Source of the DNA: Gari tellinella
Lineage: Eukaryota > Mollusca > Bivalvia > Cardiida > Psammobiidae
Direction of reading: 5' to 3'
DNA: 64,000 bases
Assembly (NCBI GenBank): GCA_922989275.2
Contig: OV277869.1
Coordinates: 434,001-498,000 of the forward strand
Shown: in pieces, positions 1-20,471 of the stretch
Layout of the letters: each line of letters starts with the position of its first letter
How positions within the stretch are numbered: the first letter of the stretch is position 1
The notes under the pieces: model-generated
Told to the model about the DNA's origin: nothing
The model's input: only the letters and a program-made list of their open reading frames with translations
Database searches by the model: none
Translations under genes and position numbers: made by a program

Positions 1-439
1 CAACCGAAAAACCTAAAATGAACAATTCGAGTTTCTAGTTTTACATGCAGTACATATTTGACTATCTCAAATAAAGACACATGTTGTTTTTCAATACACT
101 ATTTATTGATAATGAAGTAATATGGCATGCTAAAAAGGCTTTAAAGACTAAACATTTGAAATGTGCTTTTCAAAGGTTGGTGGTTGAAACGCATTAAACA
201 TAACCACATTAGCTTATGATAAAATGTATAAAAAAGCTAATTCATAAATAATTTTCTTGGAATACTAGTAGTCGGTTTACGTAACATTGTTCTGCTAAAA
301 AGCTGAAACCCCGGGGCCCGTGCAATACTGCAATTATTGATAAGCCCATAGTGTTCTTGTACCCATGGCAAGTAAACTTGTCCTGTATAAACACTTTTAC
401 TTTTGCAATATACCGGAATTGTAAAAACAACGCGAAATA

Positions 440-625
440 GTCAAAACATGGCTCAACTCAAATTGAAACTGGAGCTGTCCCTTTGAAGTTTCAGAGGTTA
501 ATAATTTAATTTGACCACGAACTTTAATCGAACACCAGTAAATACATGTTGCAAAAAGACGTCAGTGAAGACCCGGATATTAAGGACTCTTATCTGGGTT
601 TGCACTGTATGTTTAACCTTCAATT
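440..625. repeat. MITE-C fragment in ABCB intron
   Basis: Positions 449-505 match the right arm of MITE-C (TTTGAAGTTTCAG then GTTAA). Positions 562-612 hold a decayed version of its hairpin core. The rest of 1-825 shows no exon I can support and is read as intron of the transporter gene. Confidence 0.5.
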
Positions 626-825
626 CTCCGAAATATGTTCTTAAATAATCCTAAAACTATTCTTTTTTGAAAATTTGATTAATCTACATTTGTATATGAA
701 AAATCCAACGTAGTAAAGAATGTGTTATAACGGAACACTAAATCAGTACTTTCCGGTATTCTTTGTCCGATCCCTGCACATGTTTTGATGTGGGTTGCTT
801 ATCAACAAAATGACCATATGCTATT

Positions 826-1210
826 TTGTATTCCCAGGATATCCAATTTCCAATAGAAAAGAACACAATAATTTCATTTAATTATATGAATAACATTCTC
901 GTAACACCAGGTGAACTCATTCAACTAAACGACGTGGCAAAAGTGGACATGGCTAAATCTCGGCTAAATTGCGGGATATACTCGGGACCACCCACTAGAA
1001 GTAGCAATTTTAAAAATAAATGAATGCTGTTCTCTTCCGTTCGAAGTTAGCTAACGGTTAAGAAACTAAAACTGATGTTTGTATTGTAAAATATGTACCT
1101 GACCTAATGTTTTGAATGTGTGTTAGGATAGTTCTCATGTATTTGTAGAATTGTACAAACTGAGAAAATAAAGAGTATTTGAATTGAATTGAATTGAATT
1201 GTATTCCCAG

Positions 1211-1212
<2 letters not shown>
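826..1212 (+). mobile_element. 5'-truncated retroposon with 14-bp target-site duplication
   Basis: A 359-bp insert (840-1198) is flanked by the direct repeat TTGTATTCCCAGGA at 826-839 and 1199-1212. It ends in AATAAAG followed by a TTGAA pentamer tail, as expected for the 3' end of a non-LTR retrotransposon or a retroposon it mobilised. A short open frame runs to 1023; I do not recognise its product. The downstream duplicate contains the CCCAG acceptor of the ABCB exon at 1211, so the insertion duplicated that acceptor. Confidence 0.75.
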
Positions 1213-9719
<8,507 letters not shown>

Positions 9720-10748
9720 TACATAATCCTGTGCACCTAACTAAGTGCCATAGATATCGCATATAGCCACCCTTTACGATCGTGGGGAATATTTTTGTCT
9801 GTGTGTCTCCGTGTGTCTGTTTGTCTGTCTTACCACACTTTTAACCTTGGGCATAATTAATAGATAGACACTTTATATTCGGTATGTGTACCCGCTCATG
9901 AAGCCCTTGAGCCATTACACATTTGGTCATATCAGACAAGCGTCAAGGGCATTCAGATGACATGTTTATATCAAGGGACATACTGTTTCACACATATTGC
10001 TAATATACATATATGTTGAATCCATATCATGTTGACATGGAACAGTAAATATCGTATTAGTTAATACAGCGGAGGAAACGTTTGAGCGACACTTAACGCA
10101 AACGCAGTTTATACATGTTATAGGATCTTACATAGGTGTTCATAATTTATTAGATTTATAAAACGAGTCTTTTAGAAAACGATAAAAACGTTTTTATCGT
10201 TTTGTAAAAGACGAGTTTTATAAATCCAATAAATTATTAACACGAATGTTAGATTCTTTTTATAACATAACCTGGCGATGTTGTTTTTACCATCTCGATA
10301 CATGTACCTATATTTAGCTTGCTATCTTCCTTATAAGTCAAACGTATGACGCGTGAATGAACCGCCCAAGAGAGTAAACATGCAAAAAGTAGTTCAAATG
10401 TTAATTCCGATTTATTCAGAATAAATCTAGGCAGCAAACATCCCTGTCCATTCCCTTCTATAGCCACTCGATTGCCGACAGAAATGTCATTTGACGCCAT
10501 ATTTATATACAAATTTTGATAGCGCGTAAGAATACACATTTTAATAAGACAATCTCATTTGCATAGTTAAACCACTAGTTATATATAAGAAATAAACAAA
10601 GAGTGTTATTCGCCGCTCGCATCGTAGGTTATGTTATAAAATATTGAAAACAACAGTTTTTGGAAACCTATACCGATAAGATTTAATCTGAATAGCAAAC
10701 AGTTAAGATTATGATCTGGCTACAAACTGTTTGCAACGAGCATAATGT
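9720..10748. other. Intergenic, 3' flank of ABCB
   Basis: No coding signal. It probably includes the transporter 3' UTR, though no clear poly(A) signal is close. It holds one long palindrome at 10143-10238. Confidence 0.5.
10143..10238. repeat. Long palindrome (foldback)
   Basis: Arms AATTTATTAGATTTATAAAA and complement meet at GATAAAAACGTTTTTATC. The flank GTTAGATTCTTTTTATAACA resembles flanks of the foldbacks at 42845 and 59280. Confidence 0.75.
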
Positions 10749-10918
10749 TTTAACCCCCGCACTGCCTTAACCCGGGTAAAATAGTCTGATCAGGATTCAA
10801 ACTAGTTTACACTCAATTCAATATTTCTTAAGTCAAAATACCGAACACTTAAATTTGAAAACTTAATGTAGACAACATTTCTTTTAAATTGATGACGTCA
10901 TGGCAGAGGCGGGGTTAA
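10749..10918. repeat. MITE-A, short degenerate copy
   Basis: Ends TTAACCCCCGCACTGCC and GGCAGAGGCGGGGTTAA are inverted. Only the right half of the hairpin core remains (CTGATCAGGATTCAAACT). Confidence 0.65.
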
Positions 10919-11159
10919 GCATAAACTATTAATTTGGATATTATAGCGTATTTTTTTCCATTATAACATCTTTAGTCATATTCTTTTGTATCTTACTAAC
11001 ACGTGTTAATAGTACATGTAAATGTATGTTTCTGTATCCGTTATGATATATGGAATAAAACTTGTTAAATGTTGAAGATTCTTTTATTTTATTCACAAAG
11101 AGAGAAACTGACAATGAGCAAAGTTCTGACAATTCGTACATTTTACCATGTCATCAAGG

Positions 11160-11400
11160 TTACCCTCTCACTGCCAATGCCTACAACACTGTTATTTTAC
11201 GAACAGCATGGATAACATTACTACGAATGTCAAACAGGCAGGACCGTTATTCAGACCCCGCATGACGTCTGATCCTGATCCAAATTGTTTGATATTCATG
11301 TTAATGTTTCTTTAGTAAAAACGCATAAAACTCCAGATTTAAAACGTACATTGTTAAAAGAAGACGAAAAACTTAAGCAGACGACAATATGTCAATGTCT
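11160..11400. repeat. MITE-A, degenerate copy
   Basis: Begins TACCCTCTCACTGCCAATG, has a partial core at 11233-11294 and an AAGCAGACGACAATATG arm. Confidence 0.5.
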
Positions 11401-11432
11401 GTGTTAGATAGGTATTCACGTCATAACAAATA

Positions 11433-12412
11433 GCAGTGAAAAACAGAAAAAAGACACCAAGAAATACATTTAAACAATTTATTTCCATATGCGTACATAG
11501 GGAAATGGGATCGATTCACAACTGAGTTATAACAACATATTTACAGATAGATCTAGTTAAAAAATAAAGAAAAAACAACCATGGTACATAAAACATATTC
11601 ATTCATAGTTTATGAGCTATAATAGTGATATAAACAACTAGAGAGGTGACTGTATCTGTAAGAGATGGTGCCCGGGTTACATTTGGATTTGTTGGACTGT
11701 AACTAGGATCAAGTTGTGGTCCAATTACATATGATAATAGGTTTAAAATAGTCAAATTACGACTATCAAAATGCATTAGTTCAGTGAATAATTAAAGCAG
11801 ATTAAAATACTGACCGAATGCCATCTATGGTTGCATGGTATTACATTTAATATATTTATAGTTTTAAATGTACCTGTACTGGTGGGCCTATGGCCTTTTG
11901 TATCAATAAAATATCTGTCTATCTATTAATTCCTAAGCCTATACGATATAAGAATGATAAAATATGTACAGTATGTACAAACACTCTGCCAAATTGTAAG
12001 GATGGACGGTCAAAATATGCACCGTAGCATGAACCCTTCTGAACGTATCCATATTTCATCAGATAAATTTCAATAACACGAGGTCGCTTAATTAGGACCT
12101 ATAACATATACCACGGCTTTGTATGGTTCTGGATTCGGTACCATTTATTTACGCATTAACTTTGGAATACGGGTGTGTTTGACTGATCAACAGTTTAAAG
12201 ACATCTCCTGGTGACCTTTTGATCATAAGGCCTTGCCAGACAATTTCCTTGCAAAAATCATAGGTCTTGTGGACATCTAGGTAGCAAATAACCATTAGAG
12301 CTTCTCATGTGAGACCCGACCTTTATATTTGATAGTTTGGTTAGAAATAACCATTGAAAATCACTAGAGCATGAGTATAATCTGGGCTTCACCAGATAAA
12401 CTCAGGGCTGCC
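11433..12412. other. Intergenic spacer between convergent genes
   Basis: AT-rich sequence between the ABCB 3' end and the receptor 3' end. I see no supported gene or recognised repeat here. Confidence 0.45.
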
Positions 12413-12655
12413 ATTTCTCCGGATTTTTCCTAAATCTCCGGATGTTTTCCGAGTTCATGGTAACTTAAAGCAGGCTGAAAGTAAAGCAGAATGCGCCATA
12501 AGGCGCATTCTGCTTTACTTACAGCCTGCTTTAAGTAGTCGCATGTCAACAAAACAAGAAAAGGCTATGGGTAAAGGTACGATTCGTAAATTCGAACTTG
12601 AAAAATGCAAATTTGGAAATCTTAGGATTTTTCATGTTAACTTATGGCAGCCCTG
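12413..12655. repeat. MITE-H, full length
   Basis: Ends CAGGGCTGCCAT and ATGGCAGCCCTG. The centre is the GTAAAGCAG-type hairpin (about 12469-12535), otherwise the hallmark of MITE-B. A reverse-oriented copy lies at 63189-63443. Confidence 0.8.
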
Positions 12656-12746
12656 TGAACTGGTTGTGATGCATGCTTTTACAGTTAAATTCTCACACTA
12701 TCGAGACAATGTGGGGGGAGTCCCTGAATGGACTGAGGAAAAGTCT

Positions 12747-12948
12747 TTAACCTCTTCACTGCCATGACGTTGTCTGTTTCCAAATTGTCGTCTGTTTTCA
12801 TTTTTAAATTTAAACTTTAGGTATTTTGGCTCGATTTGGAATGAGTATGAAAAAGTTTCGATCCTGGCCAGACATCGCGGCGTCTGATCAGGATCCAAAC
12901 TGTTTGCAAATAGCTATTGTACTCGGAGAAAGTCAGTGAAGGGGTTAA
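12747..12948. repeat. MITE-A, full length
   Basis: Ends TTAACCTCTTCACTGCC and CAGTGAAGGGGTTAA; core at 12848-12908. It ends 35 bp downstream of the receptor stop codon, so it may lie in the receptor 3' UTR. Confidence 0.7.
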
Positions 12949-12982
12949 ATTTGATCTAAAGGTTTGTTCGACTTCTAAAGTC

Positions 12983-13838
12983 CTAACGGTTCAAGACAGT
13001 TCCGAAGAAAATCACAGTAAACAAGAAAACCAAAACAATAAAGATCAAAAACATAATATAGTCCAACTTTCGCAGTGCGTCTGACCACGTGATCTTTGCA
13101 TGCCTTCCGTTGCCGTTATTCGTTCTGCTTCCTTTGTCGTTATTCGCTCTACTTCCTTTGTCGTTATTTGCTCTGCCGTTGTGATCGCCTTTGACTGGGT
13201 GGCTGGGTTTAGTTGCATGTGTCTCGTTTCGGTATTTGTGCTTGGTAGGACTCGCAGGCGACTCTGGAGATTTCTCAGCTCTGACCATGTTGTGAAATAG
13301 TGGTAACCTTATCTTAAACTCGTCATCGCCACGTGACTTACACAGGCCGTTCTGGATGATAGAATAAACCACGGCCGCGACACTGACAATCGACAGCTCC
13401 ATCAGATAGACAAGGAAGTAGGAGATCTGCACGGAGTTATGGGGTAGACTGTCTCGTAGGATGAACACGAAGAACCCAAAGGTCAGGAACAGCGTTACCA
13501 TGTAAGAAATCTTCTCACCAGAGTCTGTTGGTATCAGGAAACCGAACACGACTAGTATTGACAGGAACAGTAGTGGCATCATGATGGTGTAGAGGCTGAA
13601 CTCAGCTCGTCTTTCCAGCTTGAAGGACACATAGATGATGTTTGTGTTATAGTTGACGTACTTACCCGTGTTGACGCCCAGGAGCTTCCACTCGGAATTC
13701 TCGGCGTAATCGTCCACTGATACGTGGGAATCTCCGTTCAGGTAGACAGTGTTGTAGGTCTCATCAGCCACGTAGAACTGTAGGTTACAGTCCTGAACGT
13801 CAAACGGATAAAATGTGACGTCAAGATCGCACAGTACA
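12983..13838 (-). CDS. Receptor exon 3 (Cys-loop to stop)
   Basis: Acceptor AACTTTCAG; the first base completes the serine codon split with exon 2. It encodes the Cys-loop, all four membrane helices and the TAG at 12985-12983. The reading frame stays open upstream of the acceptor, but that part (rich in FYFTFFTFQ) is intronic. Confidence 0.93.
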
Positions 13839-16800
13839 CTGAAAGTTTGAAACGTAAAAAAAGTAAAGTAAAAAAACTCTTTATTACGACCACTAAAACA
13901 GTAAACTGTAATATAATTTGTACAGTAAAACATCTCTATTAAAACACTGAAAATTACTCTTAAAGATGTAATTTAAGACAGGAGACAGATTAAAGTAAGA
14001 AAAAGGTAGTTCAGAAAGTTCCTGCTGTAATTGTGTCGAGTTTTAACCAAGAGTTCTTATGGAAAGCATTTTCCATCGACTTCAAAAAAGATTCCACACT
14101 ATCTTTTGTTAATGAAATAAGAAAACAAATATGTAAAAATCGTATGACGCATGCGCGGTGTACAAGTGTCGAAAGACGTAACACTGTAAAAGATCAAGAT
14201 CAAGCGCCTGCCTAAAATGCCGAAAGGAATTGGCTCATTTAGTAATCAAAGACAATAGTTTCAATTATACAGTCAGAAACATACCATAAGAAAAAAATAT
14301 ATATCTGAGCAGTTGTTACCTTAAAGCAGGCTGAGAGTAGAACAGGATTTGCCTTTAGGCGCACTCTGCTTTACTTTTAACTTGATTTAAGTGGGCACAT
14401 GTCTTTAAAAATAAAATCAGGTCAAGGGGTAATGGGTTAATGGAAGAGAAGCACGTCTTACTTACAAAGCTCCAGATAGAGGAGTATTTCAAAAACTAAA
14501 TCCTTTATTTCTGCTTTAAACCCTATGGTGTCACAACTCATTACAATCGTCTTTATAGTCAAAATGTTGGATTTGTTTAGTTGACTACAGTGGAGAAACT
14601 GCTATTCTTTCCCAATAAACGCGTTTAAGCTAAAACTATCCCGGCGTCTGATCAGGCTCCAAACTGTTTGCCACCAAGATAAACATGAATTATTAGAATT
14701 GTCCAAAAGTTGAACTTTTCTACGTTTTAGTGTTTTGCGTTTGCGTACGTTTGCGTTTAAACGGGAAAGAATAACAGATTCTCCACTGTACCTATTATCT
14801 GGAGCCCTGTCACTACCAGTACCTGTATATTCCCTCCGGTACCCAGTTTACTCTGGCTCTAGTTTGATTGTTATCGGTCACGACATAAACTTCATCAATC
14901 TTCATGTTACCGATAATGTTGTTCGTGTGGAAGGCCTGAAACAGAAATAGTTTGACATTGATATAGAATGTTTCCTAAAAATAACAACAAATAAACAAAC
15001 AAAACCAAAAAACCACCAAAACAAACAAGTGAAAACGACGAAACCAGACCACGGATATTTAAAGCAGGGCCCATGCTAATAGAGCGATAGAGTTGAGTCT
15101 AGTTTTTAATCGTAGTTAGAATCGTCCATGAAAAGTTTAAGGAGTGAAGGGGTTCGGTTTTCGGAGATGCATCCAAACAACAAGCGCCATTATTTTTAAA
15201 TTCATGTAGATCTAGTCAGGCATTGCATAACAATCACGGACATATAAATTGTAAGACATTTGGTGAAAAACATAATAGGATTTTCTAGGTTTTATTCAAG
15301 ACATTTTGTTACAAAATTACATTTTGCAACCGGGACATGTTGCTTATCTCCACAAAGGCCGAGCCATGCTTGATTTCAAGGCTTTGTTCTACTGTCCTTT
15401 TCACTCAGCTCTGTCACTGAATTTGTATCGAGATTTATTTTTATTTCAAACAATATCAACTTTTACCTGCATGAGACGATCAGATCGTTTTTTACGAACT
15501 CACATGCAAAGTTTAAGATTTATCCGGGCTGTGATCGACGAAAGATCGTGAAAAATGTGTTTTCCCCAATTGTAGTAAATTTGGCTTCAGCTATTAACAA
15601 AGATGGCCGACTTGTGAATGGTATGTGACGTCGTGGGACAGTCCATTTTACGTTGGGTGAAGCGGGTCTAAAAACAGCTTAAAATGGTATTGTAATTCGC
15701 TGAATGATGCTCTCAACTTGAAATTAAGACCAAAAAAAAAAATTACATCGTTATTTTGAAGGTGTTTTTATATTCTATGTAAAAGAATATTTAAAAACGA
15801 TGTAAGAGGCGAAATTATAGGCTATCCTTTGAGCAAATAGTGGGACATCTATGTATTCATGACGAAAGCAATTAATTTGTGACGTGTTTAAAATATATTA
15901 TTACGTCAGTGAGATTTTTGTAGATCTATTTATACCTTTTAAGTCGGTCCATTGTTAGTTAGTGGAGAGAACAGGTTTTCAATTCCTTTCATCGTTCTGT
16001 CGGGCTACGGTTACACATCTTTCGAAAGGGACTTTGAAGGGTTAAACCATACCAAATTGAATCTATTAGAGTCCTCGAGTGTATAGATCTAGATCTTTGG
16101 CTGCTGTCCAGAGCATGCAGATCTAGGCCTAGGTCTAGATCAACATGTTTTAAAGAACACTTCTAAAAAATTTATATATCTAGATCTGAATCACCTTTAA
16201 TGATGGATCTAAATTAGTCTAATAGATATATTGTTTTTTCAGACACGTCTTTTGATTTTTTTCTTGTAAACAGCACAGTAGAACGCCGTATTCACGCTGT
16301 ATTTTATTTGGTACAATTATATGTTAGCTAGACTCTGTCTTTTAAAAATAAAGGAGAAAAAAAAGAACGATGGCTGATAATGCAGTACAAATAAACAATG
16401 TTTCTGGAAATCAGGTGGATGCTTAAACACATGGATCCAGTGTGGTGGGACGTGCACTGAAAGTGACTGAATGCATGATATCTTGCACGGATTTAATCAT
16501 ATAATGCTACTACAAAAGTACAGACCTAGAAATCTACGTGAGTATGTTTCAGGAGAAAGTAGATACCTAGGAGAAAATCCCAAAACTTGTAAATTATGGT
16601 TCAATACACTAGATCAAGAAGTAATTTTGTTCTCTGTTTAGATTTTAATCAGTCATTAAACATCACTCGCTCATTCTAAAATCAAACATCTCTCTAACTC
16701 TATTTCTCCTCTCTTTCTAAAATCTAACATTTGCCTACATCCCTCTCCTCTCTCTGTCTGTCTGTCTGTCTCTGTCTGTCTCTCTCTCTTTCATATCTCT

Positions 16801-18427
16801 CTCTCTCTCCGGTGCGTTTATAAAAAATTCTTTTTGACGTTATACAATCGATTGATTTCAATTCAAACAGCAACAACAACAAAAAACTAGGAAAATAGAC
16901 AAGCACATTCCGTTTAACGGATTTATTTGCAACACTATGGTGCAGCATGTTAATTTTTATCAATAGCTGTCATACCTGCAGAAAAATGGAATAGTCCCTG
17001 ACGATTTATGCACATGCGCATTACGTCACATTACGACACACGGCGGCCATTTGTAAACACATCTGAACGCTAATTTACTATAGGAAAAAAATAATTTTCA
17101 GGATATCTCCCTACTCACAGTCCCGATATTTCTCAAACTGTGCATGTGAGTTCGTAAAAAACGATCTGATCGTCTCATGTAGGTACAAAGCTGAAATTGT
17201 TTGAAATAAAAATAAATCTCGATACAAATTCAGTGACAGAGCTGAGTGAAAAGGACAGTAGTAACATTCTATTGGTTTTGATATTTTCCTTCGTTTCAAT
17301 GTTTTCCCCAGAGACCTTCCTACCTTACAGTGGGTTTGGGGCTTACTTGTCATGGGAGATGGGTTTTTTAAACTTTTTTATTTAGCGAATATTATTTCCT
17401 CTGTCAAAAACTAAAATGAAACAGGTCGGTGGTCTTTATCCAGGGCGATGCTTCGCAGCAAATGAGATTAGCCAAAATCATCTTCCTGAAATCACCCCTC
17501 ACCATCATCTCATCTCATCATTCATCGGCGCTATATGACATAGAATCTACAAGTATTAGTGTTGCAGTGCTAGATCTATATTTCATATCAACTCGAACAC
17601 TCACTCGTTTTCAATTCTTTTAATGATTATTTTATATATACATGTAGATGTACACCTTTTACGCAGAATGATTTTTTATTTTGGCAACAGACAATATTTA
17701 ATGAAATAATTGACGTAAGAGTTTTGCAAGAGCTTGTATAAAGTTTTTCATGACTGCTGATGATTTACAATACTTTTCAAGACATATTCAATGTTATTTA
17801 AACCTTCATTCCATATAATAACCTGTTTGAGGTTTTGGCGACAGATTGTTGCTTAAAGCAGACTGAAAGTAAAGCTGTCATCTACTAAATGATTGGATTC
17901 ATTTCTTATGTTGCATGACTGTATTCTTCAATTGAGGAATCAGGTAGAGGCGTAAAAAGGCGTTTTTATGGAATAAAAGAGCTAAGGCCTGTTTAAACCC
18001 TGAATTATGAGGTTTCACCTACCTTCATTATTACAGCCCTTGGTCTCCAGACTTGCAATAGAGGGAGCTTTAGGCTTGTAACCCCGTCGAACTCATCGGG
18101 AGTCCAGGCCAATAGTTCATCTTCCCAGTCAAACGTAAAGAACCCAAGGACATCCAGTCGCTGTTCCGTCGTGTCTAGCCCTACTACACTGTTAGGGGTG
18201 AAGGTCACATTGACGAGCACGGTCTCTGATTGGTTGACACGCGGCCTTATTCTTACGTCATATCCGGCTAGAGTTGTGTTCAGTAACGAGCGAATGGTAG
18301 ACGCACTAGCAGTGATTGGAGTGTCAACGTTGTCCACACCTACTTGAAAAGCGAGGGTCCTATCACTAAATACCACATGTGTTAATGAAAATATGCAGTA
18401 AAGTCGTAAAATATAGACTGGTTGCAT
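12983..18427 (-). CDS. Cys-loop ligand-gated ion channel subunit (nicotinic receptor-like), spliced, complete
   Basis: Three exons on the minus strand (18427-18023, 14935-14823, 13838-12983) join in frame to 457 residues. MQPVYILRLYCIFSLTHVVF is a likely signal peptide. The extracellular domain has the 13-spaced disulphide loop, CDLDVTFYPFDVQDC (176-190). TM1 is about 253-275, TM2 281-302, TM3 309-333 and TM4 433-455; the M3-M4 loop has Asn/Gly/Lys repeats (RANNDKGS). Family knowledge: these subunits form pentameric channels in the plasma membrane, and GEK before TM2 is typical of cation-selective members. There is no vicinal Cys-Cys in loop C, so this is not a classical alpha acetylcholine-binding subunit. 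TM2 keeps Ser2', Thr6' and Leu9' but is otherwise divergent. The ligand cannot be named from the sequence. Confidence 0.92.
14322..14440. repeat. MITE-B right part
   Basis: Core TAAAGCAGGCTGAGAGTAGA and complement, then GTGGGCACATGTCTTTAAAA and GGGGTAATGGGTTAA, the MITE-B right end. Confidence 0.65.
14465..14809. repeat. MITE-F interrupted by MITE-E, ending 13 bp from a receptor donor
   Basis: Family definition: ends like CAGGGCTCCAGATAAGG and a hairpin of the type CTACTCATTAGAATCGTCTC. Here the left part is 14465-14586 and the right end TTATCTGGAGCCCTG is 14795-14809, split by a MITE-E at 14588-14788. On the gene strand this end begins 13 bp into intron 2. Confidence 0.75.
14588..14788. repeat. 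MITE-E nested in MITE-F
   Basis: Family definition: TA target, ends CAGTGGAGAA and TTCTCCACTG, inner arms TATTCTTTCCC and GGGAAAGAATA, AAACGCAAACGC-type stretches, and a GGAGCC-type core. TA is present on both sides. Only the right half of the core (GGCGTCTGATCAGGCTCC) remains. Confidence 0.75.
14823..14935 (-). CDS. Receptor exon 2 (extracellular domain)
   Basis: Located from splice signals (acceptor TCTGTTTCAG, donor GTACTG) and from phases matching both neighbours: 37 codons plus AG. It encodes AFHTNNIIGNMKIDEVYVVT and ends NWVPEGIY, the tryptophan-containing strand before the Cys-loop. Confidence 0.9.
15385..15640. repeat. Long inverted repeat, left arm
   Basis: Complementary to 17035-17265 over roughly 220 bp, for example TCACTGAATTTGTATCGAGA here against its complement at 17218-17237. 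Both arms lie in receptor intron 1. This suggests a large element with long terminal inverted repeats or two opposed copies of one repeat. Confidence 0.7.
16740..16812. repeat. CT/CTGT microsatellite
   Basis: A run of TCTC and TCTGTC units between the two arms of the long inverted repeat. Confidence 0.85.
17035..17265. repeat. Long inverted repeat, right arm
   Basis: The complement of this block matches the left arm at 15385-15640, including GTGAGTTCGTAAAAAACGAT and GACAGAGCTGAGTGAAAAGG. Confidence 0.7.
17822..17970. repeat. MITE-B fragment
   Basis: GCTTAAAGCAGACTGAAAGT is half a core, followed by CATGACTGTATTCTTCAATT and GGCGTAAAAAGGCG from the MITE-B arm. It stops about 50 bp before receptor exon 1. 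Confidence 0.6.
18023..18427 (-). CDS. Receptor exon 1 (signal peptide and N-terminal ligand-binding domain)
   Basis: ATG at 18427-18425 opens a hydrophobic leader. The exon ends AAG/GTAGGT after 135 codons, phase 0. FFTFDWEDELLAW and LPLLQVWRPRAVIM are the conserved early beta strands of the ligand-binding domain. Confidence 0.92.
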
Positions 18428-18540
18428 GCTTTCTAGCTTGGTGCGCCTGTACCAGCGAAGAAACTACAATCTCTTTTCCACAGACGCACAATTCACCTCT
18501 GTCATGGGTCGCGGACTGCTTTTGGCGTAAAGTTCTTAAA

Positions 18541-18550
18541 CACTATATAG
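18541..18550 (-). promoter_or_regulatory. Possible TATA box of the receptor gene
   Basis: On the minus strand TTCTATATAGTG lies about 115 bp upstream of the ATG. Motif match only. Confidence 0.3.
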
Positions 18551-18879
18551 AAGGTTGGTCTCTGATAGCGTCTTTTAGTAGAAAACTCGCCATAAGCGGA
18601 ATAAAAAACATAAAGCAAATGGTTTCTGGTGATTGAATTATGATGTCCCCAGTAAACTTACATTGAAGTGAGAAATTAAGCAATATATCCAATGGTTTTC
18701 TGAAAATAGTTCCAAGATTTGTCGTTAATATTTCCCCTCTCTTTCGACTTCAAGTTTTGCTATTGGCATCTGTTACATACTATTACTTTTGTTTTCAATC
18801 AAAGTGATTTATGACTTACTGTTTATACTAAAAATGTACGTCAAAAACATGTCTCAACGTCTTTTTTAGAGAATGTTTA

Positions 18880-19165
18880 TCGACATCACTTCCTTACTCC
18901 GAGTGCAATGACTTCCGGTACTGCTTAAAATTGTCGCCTGCTGTTTTTCTCAAAGTTACATAATGGACATTTTGACAGATATTCTTTTAAAAGCCGAGTG
19001 ACAAACAGCTTGAATACAGATCAGACGCCGCGTTACGCGGCGTCTGATTTGGATTCAAGCTGTGTGCATATGTAAGCCACGTTCCCTCTCTATAACGACT
19101 CCTTCCGAACAACACACACAATGTTTGCCTCTCATTGGGTGCCGTTGTAGAGAGGGAGCGATGTA
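18880..19165. repeat. MITE-D, reversed
   Basis: The GAATAC/GATTC-type core lies at 19012-19066 and the end GTTGTAGAGAGGGAGCGATG at about 19143-19162. The left end is decayed. Confidence 0.6.
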
Positions 19166-19379
19166 TGTGCGATCAGTTTGGATCCTGATCAGACGTCGCG
19201 TAACTGTTTGGCACTCGTACCGTTGTTCCTGTAATAAAAATTCCTGAAATTTGATTTTGAGAATTGAAAGCAGACGACAAAGTGTTTCAATCCGATGACG
19301 TCATGGAAGTGAAGTGGTTAAGCGAGTCAAACGCACGAACGCTCTCTTCGCATATATAACATTTGTCTAACAACTGATT

Positions 19380-19580
19380 AGTTTGGGAAATACGGTTATT
19401 TTAGTCGTTTTAAAAAACTAAACGCAAAAATTTAGTGTAGAAAATGACATATTTTTGAAAACGTTAACGACGTATAAAAGTATCCATGAATTGCAAACAG
19501 TTTGGAACCTGATTGGATGCCGCGTTTCTCGGCGTCTGATCTGGTTCCAAACTGTTTACAATGGACAAACTTATTTTAGC
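19380..19580. repeat. MITE-E, decayed copy
   Basis: GGGAAATACGGTTATTTTAG, AAACTAAACGC and a GGAACC-type core at 19493-19560 in the MITE-E order. Confidence 0.55.
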
Positions 19581-20352
19581 ACGGAAGCATATACTTGGAA
19601 AGTATGATGTCCTCCTCACCATGTCACACAATGACGCTCTGGCGCTGTCTGCCTAGATGGCGCTGACAGCGGTCGAGAGCGGACTTCCTAGATGGCGCTG
19701 GCGACAGTCGAGACCGGAATCCCTAGATGGCGATAACAGTGAATAATTATTTGCATACAGTAGACCATCTCTTAGCAACATCCTAAAAAGTATCCTTATT
19801 GTACTAATTACAGGAAAAGGTAAAGCAGAAAGCTTATATCGGAGCGTTTGCAATAGTTTTTTTCCTGCATTAAGAAGCAACCTGAATCTAAAGAGTTGCA
19901 GTTTGTGTTTCTAACAGATACATGTATGTTGCTAATTACAGGCTGGTCGGTAATATCTGATGTTCCTGTTGAAAAGGAAGTGTCGCTTAAACTAAAGGAA
20001 TCTTTTTTTCGAGCTAAGGTATGCGATTGTTTAAAACAAGCTTGAAGCAAAGCAGAAAACTCGTATCAGAGATTTCTGCTTTAATTCGGTAGTGTTTTCA
20101 GCACTCGCTTGTTTTCGCGCCATAATTGCGTTTTTCTTCAGGCTGTAATAATAACTTTTCTGTAAATACAGGGTATCCCACAACTGGAGAATATTGCTAC
20201 TAATGTCACAGCCTCAGGATAAATTTTGATATTCAATAATTCAAGATCTCAAAGTTTATCGGGCTGGCTGAATATATATTCAATTGTTCACGTCATGATA
20301 ATGTCATTAATAACGCGAGGATATAACTGATCTCAATCTATCTAGTAAATGG

Positions 20353-20392
20353 AGAGAGAGAAAGTGGGCGAACGAACGACAGAGAGAGAGAG

Positions 20393-20433
<41 letters not shown>

Positions 20434-20440
20434 TATAGAC

Positions 20441-20470
<30 letters not shown>
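20353..20470. repeat. GA / GACA microsatellite
   Basis: A long GAGA run passing into GACAGACA units. Confidence 0.9.

Positions 20471-20471
<1 letters not shown>

Noticed and set aside
14033..14215. Possible additional receptor exon (60 aa frame on +)
   Set aside because: Opposite strand to the receptor, no splice context or family similarity; the receptor is complete without it.
15306..15551. 81-aa frame and its inverted relative at 17111-17353
   Set aside because: Both lie in the long inverted repeat; they may be remnants of an element protein but no family is recognisable.
18379..18636. 85-aa frame on + over the receptor start
   Set aside because: Antisense to receptor exon 1 and its upstream region; no domain and no start context.
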